Shown here one piece after another: positions 1 to 9,223 of a stretch of 64,000 bases of DNA. The stretch's first letter is position 1; the number at the start of each line of letters is the position of its first letter. The position numbers and the translations under genes were made by a program. The notes beneath the pieces were generated by a model. It was not told where the DNA came from. It did not search any database and was given only the letters and a program-made list of their open reading frames with translations. Origin of the DNA: CAIWHR01 sp039931775 (GTDB lineage Bacteria > Pseudomonadota > Gammaproteobacteria > Burkholderiales > Casimicrobiaceae); assembly GCA_039931775.1 (NCBI GenBank), contig JBDTRG010000185.1:1-64000 (forward strand). The letters are read 5' to 3'.

Positions 1-608
1 CGAATCGGCGCGAGGCGCTCGCGCGCGCGGTGGAAATGCTGCGCATCGTCCAGATCCCCAATCCCGAGCGGCGGGTCAACGACTACCCGCACCAGTTCTC
101 GGGCGGCATGCGTCAGCGCGTGATGATCGCGATGGCGCTGTCCTGCAATCCGAAACTCCTGATCGCCGACGAGCCCACCACGGCGCTGGATGTGACGATA
201 CAGGCCCAGATCCTGGACCTCATGACCGAGCTCAAGGAACGATTGGGGATGGCCGTGCTGCTGATCACCCACGCGATGGGGGTGGTCGCCGAGACGGCGC
301 AGCGCGTCGTCGTCATGTACGCGGGGAAGGTCGTCGAGGAGGCCGCGGTCGCCGATTTGTTCCGCGCCCCGATGCACCCTTATACGATCGGCCTGATCCG
401 CTCGATTCCGCGTATGGACCTGGCCGCGACGCGAAAGCAGCGACTCGAGACGATCGCCGGCACGGTACCCCGCCTGATCGATCCGGCGCCGGGTTGCCGC
501 TTCGCCGCGCGATGCGCATCGGTGCGCGACGAATGCCTGCACCGCGAACCGCCGCTGGTTGAGGTCGCACCGGGCCACAAGGTCGCCTGCGTGCTGCACC
601 CCGCATGA
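1..608 (+). CDS. Peptide/nickel ABC transporter ATP-binding protein (DppD/OppD-like), 5' truncated
   Basis: This is the C-terminal part of an ATPase that energises uptake of oligopeptides, dipeptides or nickel. The reading frame is open from the window edge, and the Walker A region lies outside. Visible are the ABC signature (FSGGMRQRV), a Walker B with catalytic Glu (LLIADEPTTALD), an H-loop region (LLITHAMGVV, where the family usually has THDLGVV) and the C-terminal oligo/dipeptide HPY-type extension with clustered Cys (CRFAARC). The stop overlaps the next start as ATGA, so the two ATPases are translationally coupled. Permease genes are presumably upstream, off the window. The substrate cannot be told from the ATPase. 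Confidence 0.93.
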   Translation, partial: NRREALARAVEMLRIVQIPNPERRVNDYPHQFSGGMRQRVMIAMALSCNPKLLIADEPTTALDVTIQAQILDLMTELKERLGMAVLLITHAMGVVAETAQRVVVMYAGKVVEEAAVADLFRAPMHPYTIGLIRSIPRMDLAATRKQRLETIAGTVPRLIDPAPGCRFAARCASVRDECLHREPPLVEVAPGHKVACVLHPA

Positions 609-1615
609 AAGAGGGAGTCATATCGGAACCGCTGGTGCGCGTTCGCGATCTCGTCAAGAATTTCCCGATCAAGGGTGGCCTGCTCGGTCGGGAAGCGCAC
701 AGCGTGCACGCGGTCAACGGCGTGAGCTTCGATCTCGCGCGCGGCGAAACTTTGGGCCTGGTCGGCGAATCGGGTTGTGGCAAGTCCACGGTCGGACGCT
801 GCCTGCTGCGCCTGATCGAGCCGACCTCCGGGGAGGTCTGGTTCGAGGGAAGAAACGTCTTCGCGCTCGATCGGGAGTCCCTGCGCCGGCTGTGCCGGGA
901 CATGCAGATCATCTTTCAGGATCCGTACGCGTCGCTGGACCCGCGGATGACCGTGGGCGCCATCATCGGCGAGGCGCTCGTCATCCACAAGCTGACGCGA
1001 TCGCCATCCGAATATCAGGACCGCGTCGTCGAATTGCTGGAGACGGTTGGCCTCAACGCCGACCACCTGCGCCGCTATCCGCACGAATTCTCCGGCGGGC
1101 AGCGCCAGCGCATCGGGATTGCGCGAGCGCTCGCCGTGTCGCCGAAACTCATCGTCTGCGACGAGCCCGTCTCGGCGCTCGACGTATCGATCCAGGCGCA
1201 GGTCGTCAACCTGCTCGAGGACCTGCAGAAGAAGTTCGATCTCACGTATGTGTTCATCGCCCACGACCTGTCGGTGGTCGAACATATCAGCGACCGGGTG
1301 GCCGTCATGTACCTGGGCCGGATCGTCGAGATCGCATCGGCACGCGAGCTCTACACGACGCCGCGTCATCCGTACACCGAGGCGTTGCTGTCGGCGGTGC
1401 CGATCCCCGATCCCGGCCTCAAGCGAACGCGGATCCGGCTCGCCGGCGAGGTGCCGAACCCGATCCGGCCGCCGTCGGGTTGTCACTTTCATCCGCGCTG
1501 CCCCAAGGCGATGGCGCGGTGCAGGACCGAGTCGCCGCAGTTGAAACCGGTCGGCGATACGCACTGGGCGGCGTGCCACTTGAACGACGCGACCGCGCAC
1601 GCAGCGCAGCGTTGA
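605..1615 (+). CDS. Peptide/nickel ABC transporter ATP-binding protein (DppF/OppF-like)
   Basis: This is the second ATPase of the same importer, 336 aa and full length. It has Walker A (GESGCGKST, near residue 58), a Q-loop region (IIFQDPYASLDPRM), the ABC signature (FSGGQRQRIGIARAL), Walker B (LIVCDEPVSALDVS), the H-loop (FIAHDLSVV) and the C-terminal oligopeptide HPY extension (CHFHPRCPKA). It starts inside the stop of the preceding ATPase (ATGA) and is followed after about 50 bp by the solute-binding protein, so all three form one operon. DppD/DppF-type proteins work as a heterodimer under two membrane permeases. Confidence 0.95.
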   Translation: MKEGVISEPLVRVRDLVKNFPIKGGLLGREAHSVHAVNGVSFDLARGETLGLVGESGCGKSTVGRCLLRLIEPTSGEVWFEGRNVFALDRESLRRLCRDMQIIFQDPYASLDPRMTVGAIIGEALVIHKLTRSPSEYQDRVVELLETVGLNADHLRRYPHEFSGGQRQRIGIARALAVSPKLIVCDEPVSALDVSIQAQVVNLLEDLQKKFDLTYVFIAHDLSVVEHISDRVAVMYLGRIVEIASARELYTTPRHPYTEALLSAVPIPDPGLKRTRIRLAGEVPNPIRPPSGCHFHPRCPKAMARCRTESPQLKPVGDTHWAACHLNDATAHAAQR

Positions 1616-1664
1616 CGCGGGCCCGTTCCCACCGTCCGCGTCTGTCGACCGAAGGAGGACGCCG

Positions 1665-3455
1665 ATGAACGAACGCGAGCTGCGGAGCCTGATCGGCGAG
1701 GTGAAGCGCGGAACCCTGCCGCGACGCCGGTTCATCGGAATCTTGGCGAGCCTCGGCATCACCGCCCCGATGGCGAGCCAGATGCTCGCCGGGTCGGGCG
1801 TCGCGATGGCGCAGGCTGTCGCTGCCTACAAGCCGACCCGGCGCGGGGGCGGCGGCCTGTTGAAGTTGCTGTACTGGCAGGCGCCGACGCTGCTCAATGC
1901 CCATTTTGCCGTCGGGGCGAAGGACCAGAACGCCGCGCGCCTCTTCTACGAACCGCTTGCGGCCTGGGACCCCGACGGCAATCTGATCCCGATCCTCGCC
2001 GCCGAGATTCCGAGCCTTCAGAACGGCGGCCTCTCGCGCGACGGTCGATCGGTAACATGGAAGCTCAAGCGCAATGTCAGCTGGCACGACGGAATGGCGT
2101 TCACCGCGGACGACGTCGTCTTCAATTGGGAGTACGCGTCGGATCCGGCGACCTCGGCCGTCACGATCGGCAACTACGCCGGCTTCAAGGCCGAGAAGAT
2201 CGACGCGCACACGGTAAAGATCGCGTTCGACGAACCGACGCCGTACTGGGCGAATGCCTACGTCGGCGCGTTCGGCCTGCAGATACCGCGGCACCTTTTC
2301 GACGCCTACCGCGGCGCGAAATCGCGGGATGCGCCGGCGAACCTCAAGCCGGTCGGCACGGGCCCCTACCGGTTCGTCGACTTCAGGCCGGGCGACACGG
2401 TGCGCGGCGAGATCAATCCCGACTATCACGAGCCGAATCGGCCGCACTTCGACGCGATCGAAATGAAAGGGGGAGGCGACGCCGTCTCCGCGGCGCGCGC
2501 CGTGCTCCAGACCGGGGAGTTCGACTACGCGTGGAACATGCAGGTCGAGGACGAGATCCTCCGGCGTCTCGAACAGGGAGGCAAGGGCCGCGTGATCATC
2601 GCGGCGAGCGGCGGTTGCGAGCACCTGCAGTGCAACTTCTCCGATCCCTGGACGGAGGTCGACGGCGAGCGCGCGAACGCGAAGACCCGACACCCGATCC
2701 TGTCCGATCCGGCCGTGCGCGATGCGCTCAACCTGCTGGTGGACCGCGCCTCCATCCAGGAGCACGTCTACGGCCGCGGCGGGACCGCCACGCGCAATTA
2801 CCTGGCCAGTCCGGAGCGCTTCCGCTCACCGAATTCGAGGTGGGAATTTGACATCGACAAGGCGAACCGGGTGCTCGACGCCGCGGGATGGAAACGCGGT
2901 GCGGGAGGCGTACGCGCAAAGAACGGCCGGTCGCTCAAGTTCGTCTTCCAGACCTCGATCAACGCACCGCGCCAGAAGTCCCAGCAGGTCATCAAGCAGG
3001 CGTGCCAGAAGGCCGGCATCGAGCTGGAGTTGAAGGCGATCACCGCGTCCGTGTACTTTTCGTCGGATGCCGCGAATCCCGATACGGCCAGCAAGTTCTA
3101 CACCGACCTCCAGATGTACAACCTCGGCAGGGCTTCGCCGGATCCCGAGGGCTTCATGCTGCAATTCTGTTCGTGGGAGATCTCGGCAAAGGAGAACAAG
3201 TGGCAGGGCCGCAACGTCATCCGATGGCGCAACGCGGAGTACGACCAGGCGTTTCGGGCGGCGAAAGGCGAGCTCGATCCGGTCAAGCGCGCCGCGCTAT
3301 TCATCCGCATGAACGACCTGGTGATCGAACACCGCGCGGTCATTCCGCTGGTGAATCGCCCTGAAATCGGCGCTGCGTCGAACAAATTGCGGATGACGCT
3401 GAGCGGCTGGGACAGCCACACCTCGATGCTGAAGGACTGGTATCGGGAGGCGTGA
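1665..3455 (+). CDS. ABC transporter solute-binding protein, family 5, Tat-exported
   Basis: This 596-aa periplasmic binding protein belongs to the peptide/nickel family (SBP_bac_5). The N-terminus has a twin-arginine motif (PRRRFIG) followed by a hydrophobic stretch and an AMAQA cleavage region. This suggests export in folded form by Tat rather than Sec, a variant seen in some members of the family. The body has family landmarks: FYEPLAAWDPDG, VTWKLKRNVSWHDG with FTADDVVFNW, and GTGPYRF. The ATG follows a strong ribosome site (GAAGGAGG, about 6 nt spacing). It lies directly downstream of the two ATPase genes. The ligand is unknown; peptides are the default guess. Confidence 0.93.
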   Translation: MNERELRSLIGEVKRGTLPRRRFIGILASLGITAPMASQMLAGSGVAMAQAVAAYKPTRRGGGGLLKLLYWQAPTLLNAHFAVGAKDQNAARLFYEPLAAWDPDGNLIPILAAEIPSLQNGGLSRDGRSVTWKLKRNVSWHDGMAFTADDVVFNWEYASDPATSAVTIGNYAGFKAEKIDAHTVKIAFDEPTPYWANAYVGAFGLQIPRHLFDAYRGAKSRDAPANLKPVGTGPYRFVDFRPGDTVRGEINPDYHEPNRPHFDAIEMKGGGDAVSAARAVLQTGEFDYAWNMQVEDEILRRLEQGGKGRVIIAASGGCEHLQCNFSDPWTEVDGERANAKTRHPILSDPAVRDALNLLVDRASIQEHVYGRGGTATRNYLASPERFRSPNSRWEFDIDKANRVLDAAGWKRGAGGVRAKNGRSLKFVFQTSINAPRQKSQQVIKQACQKAGIELELKAITASVYFSSDAANPDTASKFYTDLQMYNLGRASPDPEGFMLQFCSWEISAKENKWQGRNVIRWRNAEYDQAFRAAKGELDPVKRAALFIRMNDLVIEHRAVIPLVNRPEIGAASNKLRMTLSGWDSHTSMLKDWYREA

Positions 3456-3494
3456 GGGAGCGGCAATGAAGCGGCACCCGCGCGCGGCGCGATA

Positions 3495-4676
3495 ATGGGC
3501 AGCACATCACGCGTCATCACCATGGCCAAATCTTCGCGCTGGGACATCTTCTGCCGCGTCGTCGACAACTACGGCGATGCCGGCGTTTGCTGGCGCCTCG
3601 CGCGCCAGCTCGCGAACGAGCACGCGCTCGACGTGACGCTGTGGCAGGACGAACTCGCGCCGCTCGCCCGCATCGCCCCCGGCGTCGACGGGAAACGCGA
3701 CCAGCAGCGGGCGATGGGCGTCACGATACGCCGATGGGCCGAGCCTTTCCTCGGAGCCGAACCCGCCGACGTCGTCGTCGAGGCCTTTGGTTGCGGGCTG
3801 CCCGAACCCTATGTCGCCGCGATGGTCGGGCGGTCGATCGCGCCGGCGTGGTTCGTCCTCGAGTACCTTTCCGCCGAATCCTGGGTCGACGGCGCGCATG
3901 GTCTCCCGTCGCCGCATCCGCGGCTGCCGTTGACGCGCCGTTTCTGGTTTCCCGGGTTCACGCGCCGGACGGGAGGCCTCCTCTGCGAGCGCGGCCTCCT
4001 CGCCGTGCGCGACGCCACCCGCCGAGACGACGCGGCACAGCATCGGTTCTGGGCGTCGCTCGCCCTACCTCCGATCGCGCCGGACGAAATTCGGGTCTCG
4101 CTCTTCTGTTACCCGAACCCCGCATTGCCAGCGCTTCTGGACACATGGGCCGACGGCGACGCGCCGGTATCGTGCGTGGTGCCGGAGGGGGTGGCGGTCG
4201 GTGCGCTCGATCTGTGGACTGGCGGCAACCTGGCGCACCCGGGCGCGCCGATCGTGCGCGGGCGCCTCACGCTTCAGGCGATTGCGTTTCTCGCGCAGGA
4301 CGACTACGACCGGCTGCTTTGGGCGTCGACCGTGAACTTCGTCCGCGGCGAGGATTCGTTCGTCCGCGCGCAATGGGCGGCGCGCCCGCTCGTCTGGCAA
4401 CCGTATCCGCAGGCGGAAAACGCGCATCTGGCGAAGCTCGACGCTTTTGTCGATCGGTATGTCGGAAGCCTCCCCGCCGCGTCGGCCTCTGCCCTGCGGA
4501 ACGTCGAACGCGCGTGGAACGGGGTCCCGGGGTCGCCGCCCGTCGCGGACGCATGGCAGGACTTCGCCGCAGCGCTCGCCGCCCTCGACCGTCACGCCGC
4601 CGAATGGGCCCGCGACCTTGCGACGCTACCTTCGCTGGCCGAGGGGCTGGTCAACGCAGCTACGGACCGGGTATAA
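3495..4676 (+). CDS. earP: EarP, EF-P arginine 32 rhamnosyltransferase
   Basis: EarP transfers rhamnose from dTDP-rhamnose to an arginine of elongation factor P, which lets EF-P relieve ribosome stalling at polyproline. The protein (393 aa, or 384 aa from the in-frame ATG at 3522) has the family N-terminus IFCRVVDNYGDAGVCWRLA, with the Asp implicated in catalysis, and the C-terminal FVRGEDSFVRAQWAARP motif containing the conserved Glu-Asp pair. The gene sits 46 bp upstream of efp, as is usual for this pathway. Neither candidate start has a clear ribosome site; 3522 (MAKSSRWDIF) fits the family length better. Confidence 0.96.
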   Translation: MGSTSRVITMAKSSRWDIFCRVVDNYGDAGVCWRLARQLANEHALDVTLWQDELAPLARIAPGVDGKRDQQRAMGVTIRRWAEPFLGAEPADVVVEAFGCGLPEPYVAAMVGRSIAPAWFVLEYLSAESWVDGAHGLPSPHPRLPLTRRFWFPGFTRRTGGLLCERGLLAVRDATRRDDAAQHRFWASLALPPIAPDEIRVSLFCYPNPALPALLDTWADGDAPVSCVVPEGVAVGALDLWTGGNLAHPGAPIVRGRLTLQAIAFLAQDDYDRLLWASTVNFVRGEDSFVRAQWAARPLVWQPYPQAENAHLAKLDAFVDRYVGSLPAASASALRNVERAWNGVPGSPPVADAWQDFAAALAALDRHAAEWARDLATLPSLAEGLVNAATDRV

Positions 4677-4677
4677 T
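4648..4677 (+). promoter_or_regulatory. Candidate sigma70 promoter for efp
   Basis: A perfect -10 hexamer TATAAT lies at 4672-4677, with a weak -35 (TGGTCA, 4 of 6) at 4648-4653 and an 18-bp spacer. The -10 overlaps the earP stop codon (TAA at 4674-4676), so efp could be transcribed independently of earP. This is inferred from sequence match only. Confidence 0.5.
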
Positions 4678-4722
4678 TAAAGGTTAGCCGAATCAACCCC
4701 TTATCGCTTATCAGGTGCAGTG

Positions 4723-5277
4723 ATGAAAATCGCCCAGGAAATCCGCGCAGGCAACGTGATCATGGTCGGGAAGGACCCGATGGTCGTCCAGAAGGCCGAA
4801 TTCACGAAGTCCGGCCGCAACGCCTCGGTCGTCAAGATGAAGCTCAAGAACCTCCTGTCCGGTTCGGGCACGGAGACGGTCTACCGCGCCGACGAGAAGT
4901 TCGACGTCGTCCAGCTCGAGCGGAAAGAAGTGACGTACTCGTACTTCGCCGATCCGCTCTACGTGTTCATGGACAACGAGTACAACCAGCACGAAGTCGA
5001 GGCCGACAACTTGGGCGACGCGATCCGCTACCTCGCCGAGGGGCTCGCCTGCGAGCTCACGTTCTACGAGGGCAAGGCGATCTCCGTCGAGATGCCCACG
5101 TCCGTCGTTCGCGAGGTGAAGTACACGGAGCCCGCGGTGAAAGGTGACACGTCGGGCAAGGTGATGAAGCCCGCCAAGCTCGCGACCGGCGCCGAGATCC
5201 AGGTTCCGCTGTTCGTGACGACCGGCGACAACATCGAAATCGACACGCGCACCGGCGAGTATCGCCGCCGCGTCTGA
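4723..5277 (+). CDS. efp: Elongation factor P
   Basis: EF-P binds between the P and E sites of the ribosome and promotes peptide bond formation at consecutive prolines. The protein is 184 aa from the ATG at 4723. An in-frame GTG lies one codon earlier, but the ATG places the modified loop residue at Arg32 (KSGRNASVV), the position that EarP rhamnosylates. All three beta-barrel domains are present, with the C-terminal signature GDNIEIDTRTGEYRRRV. A ribosome site AGGTG sits about 5 nt before the ATG. The arginine and the adjacent earP agree with each other and exclude the lysine/EpmA type of modification. Confidence 0.97.
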   Translation: MKIAQEIRAGNVIMVGKDPMVVQKAEFTKSGRNASVVKMKLKNLLSGSGTETVYRADEKFDVVQLERKEVTYSYFADPLYVFMDNEYNQHEVEADNLGDAIRYLAEGLACELTFYEGKAISVEMPTSVVREVKYTEPAVKGDTSGKVMKPAKLATGAEIQVPLFVTTGDNIEIDTRTGEYRRRV

Positions 5278-5280
5278 TCG

Positions 5281-5306
5281 ATCGGCCCCGCGGCGCTAGC
5301 GCGGGG
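5281..5306. terminator. GC-rich hairpin between convergent efp and cytochrome genes
   Basis: A 7-bp GC stem (CCCCGCG pairing with CGCGGGG) lies across the stop of the minus-strand cytochrome gene and just after the efp stop. There is no T-run on either side, so it is at best a weak intrinsic terminator shared by the two convergent genes. Confidence 0.3.
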
Positions 5307-7755
5307 CGCCCTGGCCGATCTGCTCGGCCAGCCCGGCGTACTCGCGGTTCTCCGGATCGAGCTCGCGCAGCTGCCTGGCGTAGCCGAGCGCGGCATCGCG
5401 ATTCCCCGCCTGCGCGTTGAAGTACGCGAGGCCCGATAGCACGTCACGGTCGTAGGGCCGCGCCTTCAACACCGCCTCCAGTATCGTCAGCGCGTCGCGT
5501 GGCCGTCCCGCGCTGTTCAATGCAACCGCGTATACGTACGCGAAGCGGCCGTCGTCCGGCACGATGCGCGCGGCCTCGCGCAACGCGGCGAGGCTTTCCG
5601 CCGTGCGACGCTGCCGCGCGAGCGACAGCCCGAGCGCGTGGTGGAGCACGGCGGCGCGCGGATTCCGCGCGAGCCCCTCGCGCAACGCGGTCTCGGATTC
5701 ACCTTCGGCGCCGCGGGCACGGTATAAATCGGCGAGGTTCGCATAGCCGGGAACGAACGTCGGATCGATCGCGATGACCTTCCGGTACTCGGCAATCGCG
5801 CGTTCGGCGTCGCCGCGCGCGGCGTAGAGATTCGCGAGACTCATCCGTCCTTCGGGGCGATCGGCGACGTAGGTCTGCGCGGCGATGTACTCGTCGAGCG
5901 CCTTGGCGAATGCCGGACGGCGCTCGGCCGGCAGCCCCGCCTCGGCGTCGCCGGCCAGCGCACGCGCCGCATCGATGCGCACGACGCGCACCGGATCGTC
6001 GAGCATCCGCGGCAGGTAGCGCTGGCGCACGGCGATCCCGGCGTTCGACAGGGCGCCCACCGCCGCCGAGCGTACGACGGCATCCGGGTCGTTGAGCCCG
6101 CGCGAAATCGCATCCTGAACGCTCGGCGTGAGCCACCGACCCAACCGCGCCAGCGCGCTCGCGCGCACGATCGCCGGTTGCGTACCATCGTCGATGATCG
6201 CGAGCAACGCGCCACGTGCACCCGGCGCGCCCGACGTGCCCGCGGCCAGGGCCTCGGCAAAGCGCTGGTAACCGATCGGCGTTTTGCCGACCCACTTGGC
6301 GAGCGCGTCCGCGGCCCATTGAGGCGACCGGTTCGCATGGCACTGATTGCACGCGTTGGGCGTGCCGAGCTTCGCGGACAGATCGGGCCGTGGAATGCGC
6401 ATCGAGTGGTCGTGGCGCGGGTCGACGACCATGTACGTGGTCGTCGGCATATGACAAGCGGTGCACGCGGCGCCCGGTGTGCCTTCCGCGTGATGCGTGT
6501 GCGCCGCGACGTCGTACTTCGCCGGCTGATGGCATTGCGCGCAGACGGCGTTGCCTTCCGCCTTCAGCTTCAGCGTGTGCGGATCGTGGCAATCGGAGCA
6601 CGTGACGCCCGCGGCGTACATCCGGCTCTGCAGGAACGACCCCCAGTTGTACACCTCGTCGCGCATCTGGCCGTCGCTCCAGTACAGCCCCTCGTCGAGG
6701 ATCGCCATCCGGTGCGAGTCGCCCGGCGGCTTGCCGTGCACATAATCGTCGGTGAGCCGGCCGGCGCGCCCATGGCAGCGCGCGCACGTTCCGATCTCGC
6801 GCGACCCCGCGCGCGCAACGCTGCGCGCCGCGTTGCCGGTCGCGGCGACCGGCGCCCACGTCACGCCGCGCCGCTCGTCCAGCGCGACCGGCAGGCCCCT
6901 GCCGGGGCCGTCGAACGCTTTCCAGTCGCCGGCTTTCTTCGCCCACGCGACGTGATTCGAGCCGGGGCCGTGGCAAGCTTCGCACGACACGTTCAGTTCC
7001 GACCACGTCGTCTTGAACGTGTCCGTCGCGGCGTCGAAGTTCTTGCGCAGGTTCGTCGAGTGGCACTCGGCGCACTGGAAGTTCCAGTTCTGGCCGATGC
7101 CGGTCCAGTGCAACGGGTCGCCCGCCTTGATGTTCTGTCCCGGATACAGGTGGAACCAGCGTTGCCCGCCCTTCTCCTTCGCGCGCGAATCCCATGCGAT
7201 CGAAAGCGCCTGCATGCGCCCGCCCGGGAGCTCGATCAGATATTGCTGCAGCGGCGCGACGCCGAAAGCGTACTTGATCTCGTAATCGGCGAGCTTGCCG
7301 TCGGGACCATCCGTGTTGACGTAATGCTTGCCGTCGCGCTTGAAGAATGTCGACGCGACGCCCGCATAGCTGAACTTCGCGGAGGCAAAGTCCCCAAGCA
7401 CCGCCTTGTCGTCGGCCACCTGCATCGCGAGGTCGTGCTGCGAGCCGTGCCATGCCGCCTGCTGCTGCGCATGGCAATCTGCGCAGGCTGCGCCACCGAC
7501 GTAATTCGGGACAGCAACGGCCGCGGCGCCCGGCGCCACGGCAGTCGGCGTGCGATCGCGAAGCGCCAGGAACGCCGCCGAAATCGCGACGACGATGCCG
7601 ATTCCAAGAATCCCCGCCAGCCATCGGCGTCGGGAAGGCGCGCGCGACGGGGGCGCGCCGACCTCGGTTGGCGATGACGCGGGTCGCGAGAGCTCGGACT
7701 GCGCTGCCGGAGCTTTCGCCGCTGAATTGCGACGGCGTTTGGAATTTCGGCTCAA
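5296..7755 (-). CDS. Membrane-anchored octaheme c-type cytochrome fused to HEAT and TPR repeats
   Basis: This 819-aa protein has an unusual order of parts. First comes a basic cytoplasmic N-terminus, then one membrane helix (WLAGILGIGIVVAISAAFLA, about residues 45-65), then a periplasmic multiheme region with eight CxxCH sites: CADCH, CAECH, CEACH, CARCH, CSDCH, CAQCH, CTACH and CNQCH. After that come HEAT-like repeats (VVRSAAVGAL, VRIDAARALAG) and finally several TPRs to the C-terminus (AIAEYRKVIAIDPTFVPGYANLADLYRARG and similar units). The heme region recalls cytochrome c554-type and related multiheme proteins, so periplasmic electron transfer is likely, but the redox partner is unknown. 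The start is TTG at 7755 with no clear ribosome site. The nearest upstream gene on the same strand encodes an EAL protein. Confidence 0.88.
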   Translation of the reverse strand: MSRNSKRRRNSAAKAPAAQSELSRPASSPTEVGAPPSRAPSRRRWLAGILGIGIVVAISAAFLALRDRTPTAVAPGAAAVAVPNYVGGAACADCHAQQQAAWHGSQHDLAMQVADDKAVLGDFASAKFSYAGVASTFFKRDGKHYVNTDGPDGKLADYEIKYAFGVAPLQQYLIELPGGRMQALSIAWDSRAKEKGGQRWFHLYPGQNIKAGDPLHWTGIGQNWNFQCAECHSTNLRKNFDAATDTFKTTWSELNVSCEACHGPGSNHVAWAKKAGDWKAFDGPGRGLPVALDERRGVTWAPVAATGNAARSVARAGSREIGTCARCHGRAGRLTDDYVHGKPPGDSHRMAILDEGLYWSDGQMRDEVYNWGSFLQSRMYAAGVTCSDCHDPHTLKLKAEGNAVCAQCHQPAKYDVAAHTHHAEGTPGAACTACHMPTTTYMVVDPRHDHSMRIPRPDLSAKLGTPNACNQCHANRSPQWAADALAKWVGKTPIGYQRFAEALAAGTSGAPGARGALLAIIDDGTQPAIVRASALARLGRWLTPSVQDAISRGLNDPDAVVRSAAVGALSNAGIAVRQRYLPRMLDDPVRVVRIDAARALAGDAEAGLPAERRPAFAKALDEYIAAQTYVADRPEGRMSLANLYAARGDAERAIAEYRKVIAIDPTFVPGYANLADLYRARGAEGESETALREGLARNPRAAVLHHALGLSLARQRRTAESLAALREAARIVPDDGRFAYVYAVALNSAGRPRDALTILEAVLKARPYDRDVLSGLAYFNAQAGNRDAALGYARQLRELDPENREYAGLAEQIGQGAPR

Positions 7756-7879
7756 GGTCGGCGGGAGTCGTGCTGGTTCGGCCCGTGCCGTTCAGCGTGT
7801 TCCGCCCATTATCCCTCAAAGGGAATTCCGCAGCGTCGCGACGCTGCGCCGCGGCTTCGGACTGCGATCGCGCCGACGC

Positions 7880-9223
7880 CTACGTGCCGAAGAGCTTCTG
7901 GGGCGCAGGAGATTGCGCGGGGCTCGGCAGGATGTTGGCGCGGCGCGCCATCATCCACCGCAGGAACTCCTGACCTTCCATCGGTTCGGCAATCAGGAAG
8001 CCCTGGATCATGTCGCATCCGAGGCTCGCGAGAAGATCGCGCTCGGCGCGCGTCTCGACGCCTTCGGCGATGGTCTTGAGCCCGAGGAGGCGCGCGACCT
8101 CGACCGTGTGCGCGATCATCATCCGGTGCTTTTCGCTCCCCGTCGCGGCCATGACGAACGACCGATCGATCTTGACTTCGGTAAACGGCATCCTCGACAA
8201 CTCCTGCATCGACGAATACCCGACGCCATAATCGTCGATAGCGAGCCCGAAGCCCTTCATCCTGAGCCGCGTCAGATTTTCCAGCGCCGCCGCGACGTTG
8301 CCGACCGCCTCGGTTTCGGTGAGCTCGAGAACCATCTCGGTGGGCTCGAGGCCCTGTCCGCTGACGATCTGCGTGACCGCATCGGCATAACTCGGATCGG
8401 CGAGCGAGGTCGCCGACACATTGACGGACACCGACAGGTGCAGGCCGCCGGCGCGCCACCGGCCGGCCTCGAGCGCCGCCTGCGCGAGCATGATCCACGA
8501 CAGCTCGTCGAGATATCCAGCCGACGTCAGCGGCGGCAGGAACGTTTCGGGTCCGAGGAGCCCATACGCCGGGTGCCGCCACCGCGCCAGCGCTTCGGCA
8601 CCGACCACGCGTCCGGTCGTCAACTCGACGATCGGTTGAAAAAACGGCTCGAACTGCCCGGCGCTGATCCCTGCGAGAACCTGCTCGGGTTCCAGCGGAA
8701 ACGCCTTGTCGAGTGAGCTTTCGACGACCGATTGCTGAGGCAAGTAATGCTTCAACACCGTGAAGAGTTTTTCTCGCGTCAGCGGCTTTTCGATCGTGCC
8801 GATGATCCGCACGCCGTAGGCCTGGGTCATCGTCGCGGCGGACGCCAGCAGTACGCCGTCGAGCGCGCTCGCGAGGATCACCGACACCGGCAACGATCGC
8901 TCGCCGATCCGGCGGACGAGTTCCATGCCGTCGACGTCCGGCATCTGCAAATCCGAAATGACGATGTCGACCCGCTCGCCGTCACGGCTCAGCACATCGA
9001 GCGCCGCACGACCCGAGGAGGCCTCGACGACGTTCACCATGCCCATCCGGTGGAGCGTACTGGCGAGCAGGTAGCGTTGATCGGTATCGTCGTCGACGAT
9101 AAGGAAACGCAGGTTCCTGAAGGGAACCGACATCGGGTCGGCAACGAGTTCGATCATGGTGTGTAGTGGACAGGGTTCACGGCGGAGCGATCCCACCGCG
9201 GGCGGCCCCCTCACGACTTGCAT
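7880..9223 (-). CDS. Response regulator with EAL (c-di-GMP phosphodiesterase) output domain
   Basis: An N-terminal receiver domain (FLIVDDDTDQRYLL, phospho-acceptor Asp in VISDLQMPD, Lys in IEKPL) is joined to a C-terminal EAL domain. The key EAL positions look intact: EAL itself (GAEALARWRHP), Asn in VNVSA, Glu in LELTETE, the DD pair in IDDYGVGYSS, Lys in VKIDRSF, EGVE and IQGF. Hydrolysis of c-di-GMP is therefore expected. The true start is probably the internal ATG at 9133 (MSVPFRNLRFLIVDDD) or 9157, because the first 22-30 residues do not resemble a receiver domain. No cognate kinase is adjacent. Confidence 0.93.
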   Translation of the reverse strand: MQVVRGPPAVGSLRREPCPLHTMIELVADPMSVPFRNLRFLIVDDDTDQRYLLASTLHRMGMVNVVEASSGRAALDVLSRDGERVDIVISDLQMPDVDGMELVRRIGERSLPVSVILASALDGVLLASAATMTQAYGVRIIGTIEKPLTREKLFTVLKHYLPQQSVVESSLDKAFPLEPEQVLAGISAGQFEPFFQPIVELTTGRVVGAEALARWRHPAYGLLGPETFLPPLTSAGYLDELSWIMLAQAALEAGRWRAGGLHLSVSVNVSATSLADPSYADAVTQIVSGQGLEPTEMVLELTETEAVGNVAAALENLTRLRMKGFGLAIDDYGVGYSSMQELSRMPFTEVKIDRSFVMAATGSEKHRMMIAHTVEVARLLGLKTIAEGVETRAERDLLASLGCDMIQGFLIAEPMEGQEFLRWMMARRANILPSPAQSPAPQKLFGT

